Shown: piece by piece, positions 12,946 through 20,029 of the stretch
How the letters are laid out: every line of letters begins with the position of its first letter
How positions within the stretch are numbered: the stretch's first letter is position 1
Source: Prinia subflava
Taxonomy: Eukaryota > Chordata > Aves > Passeriformes > Cisticolidae
Reading direction: 5' to 3'
Assembly: GCF_021018805.1 (NCBI RefSeq)
Contig: NC_086247.1
Coordinates: 135,077,602-135,141,601 of the forward strand
DNA: 64,000 nucleotides
Position numbers and translations under genes: made by a program
Notes under the pieces: generated by a model
What the model was told of the DNA's origin: nothing
Database searches by the model: none
The model's input: only the letters and a program-made list of their open reading frames with translations

Positions 12946-15900
12946 GTTACAAAGTGGGAAATCACTGGAAAAGGGGTCCTCCCAGCCTTCTGACTTCTCC
13001 TCCTCCTCTGAGTCACTGGACTCACGCCTTCTGCGGCGTAAAGCCGCAGAGGCGACTTGGGGCTTTCCGTTTTCCCGGACTTTAGTTTTTTTCTCAATAT
13101 ACGGTTTAACCCATCTGGAGGGTATCCACTTCGGCCCGGCATCAGTAGAGACGCAGGCGTACCCGCGCCCCCACGTCAAAAGCGTCAGTGGGCCCTCCAC
13201 TTTCCCCGTTTCGGGAAACCTTACGGTTACCGGCGGATGCTGCTCACTCAGGTCCCAGTCGCGGTTGCTATTAAAATGCCGCACAACTGGCGGATCTGGC
13301 TTTTCATAAGAACAATTTAGGAAGTTTAACACATAAAGTGCCCTTGCCAATCTAATTGGTGGAGTCTCAACCTTCAGGACTGGTCTTTGCTGTTGAAGGA
13401 CCCGTTTGACGTTCTGATGGGTCCTTTCAACAATGGCCTGACCCGTGGGGGAGTGAGGGATGCCCGTTTTATGCTCAACTCCCCATTGCTGCAGGAAATC
13501 TGCAAGCTCCCTGGAAGTATACGCAGGGCCATTATCTGTTTTGATTTCCTTGGGGATGCCCATGAAAGAGAAGGCCTGAATGAGGTGTTGGATGACGTGG
13601 GAGGCCTTCTCCCCTGCGTGTGCGGAGGCATAGACTACACCTGAGAAGGTATCAACGGACACATGCACGTACCGGAGTCTCCCGAACGCCGCCACATGGG
13701 TGACGTCGGTCTGCCAGATTTCACAACTTCCCAGCCCTCTGGGATTGACTCCGGCGTGCATGGTCGGCACGGAGTGGGATTGACACGATGGGCACGAAGC
13801 CACAATCGCCCTGGCCTGTTGCCGGGTGATACGAAATCGGCGGACCAGGGCTGGTGCATTCTGATGGAACAAAGCATGGCTGAGCTGTGCCTGTTGAAAT
13901 ATGTCAGGCAGTGGGGTCTTTGTCACAGGAGCAGCGAGAGCATCTGCTCTCCTGTTGCCCTCTGCAACAAACCCTGGCAAATCGGTGTGCGACCTTGTGT
14001 GCATCACGTAGAAGGGGTGCTCTCGGTGGGACACAAGCTTTATAAGTTTCGAGAGCTGCGCATAAAGCGCGTCGTTGGAAACCTGCTGTAATACTGCCTG
14101 ATCAGCTCTGGACACTACCCCTGTAACATAGGCAGAGTCGGTAACTATGTTTAGCGGTCCGGGAAATCTCTCTAATGCCCTGACGACTGCGGCCAACTCA
14201 GCGACTTGAGGCGAACCCTCAACGATTTCAACATCACTGTCCCACTGCTGAGTTTCGGGATCCTCCCAGGTCATCACTGACCTGTGAGAAGCCCCGGACG
14301 CGTCTGTAAAAACGGTCAAGGCCTGGAGTGGTTTTGCACTTCGGACACTCCTCAATGCCAATTCAAAATTTCCATCCAGATTGAACAATTTGTGGGCCGG
14401 CCGATGAATTGAAATTTGGCCCGTAAAAGAGTCCAGAGCGAATTGTAGAGCTTCATTATTTTGAAGCAGAGTTTCCAACATGGGTTTGGTGATCTGGCCC
14501 GAGGATAATTTGATGGGGAGATGGATGCACTCAAAGTCACAACCGGCCAACTCGCAAAGGCGCGTACGTGCCTTGCGGATCAGCTCAGCCATGATTTCTT
14601 GTGGCCTCGTAAGTCTCTTGGGCCGGTGGTGGCTAAGAAAGACCCACTCTATGATCAGCAGTGGATCTCTCCCCCCGTGGCCCTTGGTGTCATGCTGTGT
14701 GGTGTTCGAATCCCACTGAAAAATGACCCCAAAAAGATGCGGGAGCTTACCCAGCACCACGAACCGAAAGGGTAAGCCGGGGTCACATCTGTGCGCCTGG
14801 CGTGATGACAACGCCTGTTGTACCTTCTCCAGTGCTTTCCTTGCCTCCGCGGTGAGCGCCCTGGGAGAGCTAAGCTCATCTCCCCCCTTCAATAAATCGA
14901 AGAGGGGTGCTAGATCCTCCGTGGAGAGACCCAGCCAGGGCCTCACCCAATTCAACTCTCCGCAGAGTCGATGGACATCCGCAAGGGTCCGGACTGATGT
15001 CCGGATAGCCAATTTTTGGGGAACAATGGTCCGCCGTCCGATTTCCAGCCCCAGGTATTTCCAGGGTGGCATCCGCTGAATTTTCTCTGCTTGCAGCTCA
15101 AACCCTGCAGCAACTAACAAATCTGTTACGCGTGTGAGGACTCTATCTAGTTCGCTTGTTGTTGGGGCGCAAATGAGGATATCATCCATGTAATGGTGGA
15201 TGATAACCTCCTCCGCGGCTGCGCGCACAGGACGCAGCAAGGAAGAGACGTACAGCTGGCACATCACCGGGGAGTTCTTCATACCTTGGGGAAGAACCCT
15301 CCAGTGATACCTCTTCCTTGGGGCCGCTCGGTTGATGGTAGGCACCGAGAAGGCAAAACGCGGTGCGTCATCCGGATGTAGGGGAATTTGGAAGAAGCAA
15401 TCCTTCAGATCAATAACTGCCAGATTCCAATTTCGGGGCAGCATGGCAGGGGATGGCATTCCTGGTTGGAGGGATCCCATGTCCTCTATAACGTTATTAA
15501 TTTGGCGAAGGTCGTGAAGGAGGCGCCAGCGCCTTCCGTCACTCTTTCGAATGACGAAGACGGGCGAGTTCCAGGGGGAATTCGTTTCCACGATATTACC
15601 CTTCTGTAACTGCTCCTCCACGAGCTCCTCGAGCGCCTTTAATTTCTCCTTGGATAGCGGCCACTGGTCAACCCACACTGGATTATCCGTTTTCCAATTC
15701 AGTTTGAGGATTGGGCGCTCCTCAGTGACCGCTAGGCAAAAAACCTGAGGGGGGTCTGGGATACTAATTGTGACCCCCCATTGGGACATGAGCTCCCTAC
15801 CAAGCAGGGGCCGTTCATATTTGCAAACGAAAGGGCGCGTATATGCCAATTGCCCTTTCGGCCCCGTGAATTTCACCATGCGCGCTGATCTCTTAGCCGA

Positions 15901-16593
15901 TTGAAAACCCCCTACTCCGGAGATATTCGCCGGCGCGTCCTCCAAGGCCCAATGTGACGGCCACTCCCGGGTGGGAATGATCGTGACATCTGCTCCTGTG
16001 TCGAAAAGAAGACCTTTATTAACGGACTCATCCCCAATGGACATCGTACATTGTATTATAGGTTTTTCTTCTGTGATCCGATGCACTGCGTTGACTGAAA
16101 GTGGCCTTTCCTCAGGGTAAACCTGATACTGATCTGGCCTGGTGTGTGGAATTGCCTGGGCCACTATTTGTCCCTTTGGGTGGAAAGCTGGGGGATGAGT
16201 GGAACGCAGCCAGACATCGAGGAACCTGGGGTCACCCTTATAGGTCCCCGGGTATACCTCAATGTCTTGCGGAGTGTATTTACAGTCCCCAACAACAATG
16301 AACTTACCTTTCCTTTGAAAAGGCCAGTCCAGAAGGTCTTCGCAATCCACGCGAACTGGGTACCAGCTGGTATCTCTGAGGTGTGCACTGTGAGTGAGCC
16401 TCAACCTGTAAGGTTTACAAAATGGTGTTAACGTCAAGTCCGGGAAAGTTCCCTCCTGGGAAGGGTGAAGGAAATGCCAGTCCGAGATAGTTGTCTTGGT
16501 CCAGTGACCCCCAAAGGCGTTGACTGCCTTCTCTTCTGCACTGCCCACCCTGTTGGGGTCATCATGCCGGGTGGGCCCGCACTCCCCCCCTAG
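12931..16593 (-). CDS. pol: Pro-Pol (dUTPase-like, protease, reverse transcriptase, RNase H, integrase)
   Basis: Made as Gag-Pro-Pol by the -1 shift; about 1220 codons from the slip point. No ATG is expected; residue numbers here count from a GTG at 16548. A segment at about 90-135 ending PKGQIVAQAIP resembles the C-terminal part of a dUTPase fold. Protease has DTGAD at 183-187. Reverse transcriptase has Asp380, LPQG at 419-422 and YMDD at 453-456. RNase H has the Asp749, Glu784, Asp804, Asp869 set. Integrase has the His891, His895, Cys919, Cys922 zinc site and the Asp948, Asp1005, Glu1041 triad with the usual D-X35-E spacing. The C-terminus carries an Arg5 run (1171-1175), then a Ser/Glu acidic stretch (SSDSEEEE). 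Every catalytic residue is present and no stop interrupts the frame, so activity is plausible. The frame closes 24 nt before the env ATG. Confidence 0.96.
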   Translation of the reverse strand, partial: LGGECGPTRHDDPNRVGSAEEKAVNAFGGHWTKTTISDWHFLHPSQEGTFPDLTLTPFCKPYRLRLTHSAHLRDTSWYPVRVDCEDLLDWPFQRKGKFIVVGDCKYTPQDIEVYPGTYKGDPRFLDVWLRSTHPPAFHPKGQIVAQAIPHTRPDQYQVYPEERPLSVNAVHRITEEKPIIQCTMSIGDESVNKGLLFDTGADVTIIPTREWPSHWALEDAPANISGVGGFQSAKRSARMVKFTGPKGQLAYTRPFVCKYERPLLGRELMSQWGVTISIPDPPQVFCLAVTEERPILKLNWKTDNPVWVDQWPLSKEKLKALEELVEEQLQKGNIVETNSPWNSPVFVIRKSDGRRWRLLHDLRQINNVIEDMGSLQPGMPSPAMLPRNWNLAVIDLKDCFFQIPLHPDDAPRFAFSVPTINRAAPRKRYHWRVLPQGMKNSPVMCQLYVSSLLRPVRAAAEEVIIHHYMDDILICAPTTSELDRVLTRVTDLLVAAGFELQAEKIQRMPPWKYLGLEIGRRTIVPQKLAIRTSVRTLADVHRLCGELNWVRPWLGLSTEDLAPLFDLLKGGDELSSPRALTAEARKALEKVQQALSSRQAHRCDPGLPFRFVVLGKLPHLFGVIFQWDSNTTQHDTKGHGGRDPLLIIEWVFLSHHRPKRLTRPQEIMAELIRKARTRLCELAGCDFECIHLPIKLSSGQITKPMLETLLQNNEALQFALDSFTGQISIHRPAHKLFNLDGNFELALRSVRSAKPLQALTVFTDASGASHRSVMTWEDPETQQWDSDVEIVEGSPQVAELAAVVRALERFPGPLNIVTDSAYVTGVVSRADQAVLQQVSNDALYAQLSKLIKLVSHREHPFYVMHTRSHTDLPGFVAEGNRRADALAAPVTKTPLPDIFQQAQLSHALFHQNAPALVRRFRITRQQARAIVASCPSCQSHSVPTMHAGVNPRGLGSCEIWQTDVTHVAAFGRLRYVHVSVDTFSGVVYASAHAGEKASHVIQHLIQAFSFMGIPKEIKTDNGPAYTSRELADFLQQWGVEHKTGIPHSPTGQAIVERTHQNVKRVLQQQRPVLKVETPPIRLARALYVLNFLNCSYEKPDPPVVRHFNSNRDWDLSEQHPPVTVRFPETGKVEGPLTLLTWGRGYACVSTDAGPKWIPSRWVKPYIEKKTKVRENGKPQVASAALRRRRRESSDSEEEEKSEGWEDPFSSDFPLCNNLFF

Positions 16594-18518
16594 TTTTTTG
16601 AATTGTGTTCGGAGTCCTCCTGCTGCGGCCGAGGCTTTGCCAGCAAGTTATGCGGGCATTGGCTCACAAAATGCCCTTTTTCATGGCAGAGGTAGCACTC
16701 GACCCGTGCTCTGGCTGGGTTCGACGCTGCCGGCTTGCGGGCCTGTGGGCGACGAGGAGTCGCATCTTCCGCAGCATGCACCTGCCGAGTTCCCTGCTTG
16801 CTTGCGGTGGTCATATGTTGAAGCAGGAAAGGGACCTTTTGCTGGCAAACTTGCAGCATCACCTGTAGAGTCCGTGGGGGTTCTGGAGGGAGACTTAAAA
16901 TCGCTTGTTTGCACACATTATTAGCATTAGCAAAAACAATCTCCTCCAAAATTCTCTTACGGGCGAGCCCGTCCGTTACTTGTATTTCTAAAGCCCTAGT
17001 CATCTTGTCCACGAAATCTACAAATGATTCTGTGTCCCCTTGCCTAATCTGGGTGAACGGCGGCAGGGGTGCACGAGGCTGCATCGTGAAAAAGGCTTTG
17101 CAGGCCAGGTCTCGCACCCTAGGCAAAACTGCTGGTGGAATGAGCAGTGCCTGAATTTGAGGGGACTCGAAGGAACCTTCTCCTCCCAGCAATTCAACAG
17201 TAAGGGGATTACCTCCCTCATCAATTGCTGGGAGTGGCAGGTGCGGCAGCTCTTCCCGCAGGGCTTGCCTAAATGCAGCAAGCCATAATTCAAATTCAGC
17301 CGGTGTCATCAGGCAAGAAAATAATTGCTTTAAGTCTGCAGGAAGGGTTGTCGCAGCTGCTAGGTCTGCCTGAAGGAGGCCGCGGAAGTACGGGCTCTCT
17401 CTCCCAAACTCTTTGTGCGCCTTACATAAATCTCGAATTATACTTTGTGAAAATGGCTGCCAATTCGGTTTTGGTTCGCTACCCCCGCGAGCCCTTCGGT
17501 AGGTGACAGGCGCAGCTGAGAGATGCACTTCCTGGTTTCCATCGCTGTTGTCTTCCGGTTCCTTACCGTGGGAACCGGAAGAGGCAGCGTGGGAACTATC
17601 ATTCCAAGATGGCCTCCTTCCGGGGTGGGGAGAAGTGCCTGGCTCCGCCCCTAGGGCGGGCCAGGGGGCAGGAGTGGGAGGAGTGTCAGCGTGGGAAAAG
17701 GGAGGAACCAAAGGCGGGGTTTGGGCGGCCACAAAGGGAGGAGACATCGGGTATGTGGGAGGAGCCATGGGTGGAGCAAGGGAGGGAACAGAGGGGGCGG
17801 GTGTGGGAGGGACCAAGGGGTAAAATGGGTTGGGCAGATAAAAGGGGTTGGGCGGGTATGAAGGGGTTGGGTCAAGGAAGGGATTAGATTTCGGGGGAGG
17901 GGGACGCGGGGGAGGGGTAGGAGAACGGCGCGAACGGGCGCCATCTTGTGTGTCGCAGGCGCCATCTTGTGGCTCCTGTGACGCAGCAAGATTAAATCTA
18001 ACTTTTGGTCGATAACGTGGGGAGACAGGGGAAGGGCTGCGTCCCCGGGCCGCTTGTCCAGGGCGACCCGAGGATTCCTCAGCAGTCCGGACAAGACTGC
18101 TGAGGCTGGGGGACCGGGAGTTCTGGTGAGAGCCTGGGCTGGCAGACCTAGGGTCTGCGGCTCTCCTCAGAATTCCCTTCCGAGGAACACGGGGATTGGG
18201 AGAAGGGGAACGGGAAACTGGGGCGGGCGGTCGCGTTGGCTTTTCATGCAGGGGAGAGCTGTTAGCGATCGTTTTAAATTTGACAATCAAAAACATAAAA
18301 TCTTGGGGACATTTATCCGAATTGGCCGCTTTTTTTTCGATCGCCTCCCAATAATGGGGGTTCCTCACAAGCTCTTCAGACGTGTTACTGAACTGCATGG
18401 AAAGCCACCGCACCAGCCTTTTTAACGAACCGCGGGAGAACTGAACCTTGTTCTCCTCCAAAACTCTAACAAGAACATAATAAACTCCTTTCTGGGTGGT
18501 CGAAAGCGAGGCACCCAT
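16590..18518 (-). CDS. gag: Gag polyprotein
   Basis: Structural precursor that assembles the particle at the plasma membrane; 642 codons, uninterrupted. The start is the first leader ATG after the tiny upstream ORF and has strong context (G at -3, G at +4). It opens MGASLS, so Gly2 is a likely myristoylation site on the matrix domain (about 1-90). Residues 100-170 are rich in Arg-Ser/Ser-Pro dipeptides. Residues 198-300 are strongly proline-rich, with repeated NPF(Y) units (212, 224, 230) and a PPTY late-domain motif at 253-256. Capsid spans roughly 335-575, with the major homology region at 493-512 (QGDTESFVDFV...). Nucleocapsid has one CCHC zinc knuckle (Cys608, Cys611, His616, Cys621) in a basic context. 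A single knuckle is unusual for a class II virus, which normally has two. The stop codon follows directly on the slippery heptamer. Cleavage sites are not assignable by eye. Confidence 0.96.
   Translation of the reverse strand: MGASLSTTQKGVYYVLVRVLEENKVQFSRGSLKRLVRWLSMQFSNTSEELVRNPHYWEAIEKKAANSDKCPQDFMFLIVKFKTIANSSPLHEKPTRPPAPVSRSPSPNPRVPRKGILRRAADPRSASPGSHQNSRSPSLSSLVRTAEESSGRPGQAARGRSPSPVSPRYRPKVRFNLAASQEPQDGACDTQDGARSRRSPTPPPRPPPPKSNPFLDPTPSYPPNPFYLPNPFYPLVPPTPAPSVPSLAPPMAPPTYPMSPPFVAAQTPPLVPPFSHADTPPTPAPWPALGAEPGTSPHPGRRPSWNDSSHAASSGSHGKEPEDNSDGNQEVHLSAAPVTYRRARGGSEPKPNWQPFSQSIIRDLCKAHKEFGRESPYFRGLLQADLAAATTLPADLKQLFSCLMTPAEFELWLAAFRQALREELPHLPLPAIDEGGNPLTVELLGGEGSFESPQIQALLIPPAVLPRVRDLACKAFFTMQPRAPLPPFTQIRQGDTESFVDFVDKMTRALEIQVTDGLARKRILEEIVFANANNVCKQAILSLPPEPPRTLQVMLQVCQQKVPFLLQHMTTASKQGTRQVHAAEDATPRRPQARKPAASNPARARVECYLCHEKGHFVSQCPHNLLAKPRPQQEDSEHNSKN
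16593..16599 (-). promoter_or_regulatory. -1 ribosomal frameshift site (A AAA AAC)
   Basis: In the gag frame the final codons read TCA AAA AAC TAG, so the heptamer A AAA AAC sits in exact X XXY YYZ register with the stop immediately 3'. A -1 slip enters the pro-pol frame at CTA (16593), which is then open through pol. A G7 run followed by GC-rich and C-rich stretches (about 16545-16590) could form the stimulatory stem or pseudoknot. The same heptamer is the classical betaretroviral gag-pro slip site. Confidence 0.93.
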
Positions 18519-19133
18519 CTCGCCGGTGTTGAAAAACCACCCTCACCCAAGACCGGACCAACTAAATCTCAAACAGAAAACCGTAACTGCCGCAACTTAA
18601 AAACCGGGCAACCCTGCACTCGCTAAAGCCACTGATCCTCCCGGCGCGCGGCACACGCAACGTCCCCAAAAACCCAACTCTCCCCCAGCTCCGAGCCTCC
18701 CTCGAGAGCTGGCAGGAGCACTCGAACGAAACAAACCCGAACGAAAAGAACTGAAAACCGCCTGGGCACGACCAAACCGGGAGCGAGAACAAAAGCGTTA
18801 ACCCCCCGGTCCTGCGCAGACTTCTCCTCGGAGCCCTCCCCCGTGGCTTGGAGAGGGGGTCCTGATCGCGTGCCCCCGACGGAGGGTACTTACCTGCGGT
18901 CTTGGGGAACCCTCAGCGCACAGAAGACTTCGCCGGGAGTGCTGCCGACGAAGCTGTCTCCTGGATCTGCGAGGAGCGCTCCTCCGAAGAGGCTGCTCGA
19001 CTCGCAGCGGTGGGACTGCCCTGGATCTGAAACTCTTCGGTGCTCGCGCCTGGTGCAAGCACCGCCAATCCTTACGGGGACCACAAAGAGGGAAGACAAG
19101 AGCCTCCACGGAGACTCAAGGCTTCTCCTCAGG
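18519..19133 (-). other. Untranslated leader / packaging region
   Basis: About 615 nt lie between the primer binding site and the gag ATG. The stretch is GC-rich, has no further ATG in the sense direction, and carries a consensus splice donor at 18893. By analogy with other retroviruses it should hold the dimerisation and packaging signals, but I cannot define them without folding. Confidence 0.7.
18888..18896 (-). promoter_or_regulatory. Major splice donor (CAG|GTAAGT)
   Basis: The minus strand shows a perfect consensus donor, with the exon ending at 18894 and the intron starting at 18893. It lies in the leader, upstream of gag, and is the obvious partner for the acceptor at 12919. A second, weaker GTAAGG lies near 19070-19075. 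Use of the site is inferred. Confidence 0.75.
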
Positions 19134-19140
19134 GTCCCAT
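19129..19140 (-). other. Three-codon upstream ORF in the leader (Met-Gly-Pro-stop)
   Basis: The only ATG I find between the inferred cap site and the gag start lies inside the primer binding site (ATG GGA CCC TGA). Because it lies before the splice donor it would be present on both genomic and env messages. Short upstream ORFs are known in the leaders of avian leukosis-type viruses, where they affect translation and packaging. A role here is inference. Confidence 0.5.
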
Positions 19141-19151
19141 CTGGGGTGCCA
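19134..19151 (-). promoter_or_regulatory. Primer binding site, tRNA-Arg(CCU)-type
   Basis: The minus strand reads TGGCACCCCAGATGGGAC, beginning 6 nt after the end of U5 (spacer AGTGGC). Its complement, GTCCCATCTGGGGTGCCA, equals the 3' end plus CCA of a vertebrate tRNA-Arg with CCU anticodon as I know that gene; all 18 bases pair and matching stops just beyond. Avian leukosis-type viruses prime with tRNA-Trp, so this is a different primer class. The tRNA assignment rests on recall of the tRNA sequence. Confidence 0.8.
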
Positions 19152-19157
19152 GCCACT

Positions 19158-20023
19158 TGTCGCGGTGCCGCTACTAAAGCCCCTTGGCTTCGCCCCGAGC
19201 CAGCCCAGGCACCGGAGCAAGCAGAATCCGAGCTGCCCCTCAGCGGAACGAAGGGGTCAGCCCTGTGGGTTCTTGGCCCTGGGAGAGGCCTGAACGGCAG
19301 TAGGATAACTGAAGCGACGCGCTAAGAGCGAGAAAGGAGGATCCAGCCAGCCAGACAGAGGAACCACAACTTTAATCCAACTGAGCACTGTCCAGACCGA
19401 AGTGGAACCAGGCTGAACTGGATACCGAACAAAGAAATGCACCAGCTTATATGCTTTCGGGGTAGGGGAGGAGAAATGGGAGTTCCTCTTTGCGGCAACC
19501 AATGGAAACTTGACACTTGGGAGATAAGGGGAAGGGTTGCAAGCCTTGAACCAATTAGGGGATAGGGGAGGGATAACACAGTGGCGGGAAGAGGGGAAAA
19601 GGTAACATGTGACCAAGGGGAGCTAGGAATAGGGACTTGTAGGGAGGATGTAGCAACTTATGAATTTCAATTAAGGGGGGGTGTGCAGAACATACAGCAT
19701 TGTACAGAACATACAATATAGGACCCACCAGCCTTTCATCTTTTTCACATATCTAAATCCTTCCTACTTGGTAAACCACCCATATATCTTTCAACTTCTC
19801 TCTGCCTCAAAACCCTCTTTCCTATATCCTTCTTTCAGCACCCTCTCCTTTTTCCTTAAGTCTCTCTCTTTAAATCCTCTCCCTCGTCTGTCCTTCTTTT
19901 CCTTGTCACAGTCCTTCACAGCACCTGCTTGTTCCTGCTTACACTGTCCCAACTTTCTTTGTGGAGTCCAACTGAGGTTTAACATACTGAAATGGGGAAA
20001 GTCCAACCATCCACACCACCACA
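19158..20023 (-). repeat. 5' LTR of the provirus (U3-R-U5)
   Basis: In transcriptional sense it runs from TGTGGTGG at 20023 to CGCGACA at 19158. U3 (about 600 bp) holds a long purine-rich stretch, two TGTTCT half-sites (19687-19692 and 19706-19711), inverted CCAAT motifs and a TATA box at 19446-19455. R is inferred to be short (roughly 60-70 nt), followed by about 195 nt of U5. It matches the copy at 10493-11358 at every position I compared, with a constant offset of 8665. Confidence 0.97.
19446..19455 (-). promoter_or_regulatory. TATA box of the 5' LTR promoter
   Basis: The minus strand reads AGCATATAAG. Given the usual 25-30 nt spacing, transcription should begin near 19415-19425, defining the U3/R boundary. 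Inverted CCAAT elements (plus strand CCAAT at about 19499 and 19549) lie upstream in U3 and probably contribute to promoter activity. The start site itself is an inference. Confidence 0.75.
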
Positions 20024-20029
20024 ACCTGG
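20024..20029. repeat. Target-site duplication, right copy (ACCTGG)
   Basis: ACCTGG directly follows the terminal CA (plus strand) of the right LTR and matches 10487-10492. The pre-insertion site can therefore be inferred as host sequence ending at 10492 and continuing at 20030. Confidence 0.95.

Larger units (their letters stand above)
10493..20023 (-). mobile_element. Complete, structurally intact class II endogenous retrovirus (alpha/beta-like)
   Basis: Seen: two 866-bp terminal repeats that begin TG and end CA, a 6-bp target duplication outside them, a primer binding site, a polypurine tract, and open gag, pro-pol and env frames in canonical order on the minus strand. Known: a 6-bp duplication, a YMDD reverse transcriptase and LPQG motif fit class II (alpha/beta-type) retroviruses, and Env with an internal fusion loop and CX6CC fits avian alpharetroviruses. 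Inferred: because the LTRs start identical at integration and appear identical now, and no gene is broken, the insertion is very recent and may still be polymorphic in the population. The body is clearly richer in G+C and CpG than the flanks. Expression or infectivity cannot be judged from sequence. Confidence 0.97.

Noticed and set aside
12944..18425. Many plus-strand open frames of 80-160 codons across the provirus
   Set aside because: All are antisense shadows of gag, pol and env in GC-rich coding DNA, with no start context, motif or promoter. An antisense gene cannot be excluded but nothing supports one.
18562..18792. Minus-strand open frame in the leader as a possible upstream gene or glyco-Gag
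   Set aside because: There is no ATG in this part of the leader, so the apparent start is non-canonical, and the frame stops before gag.
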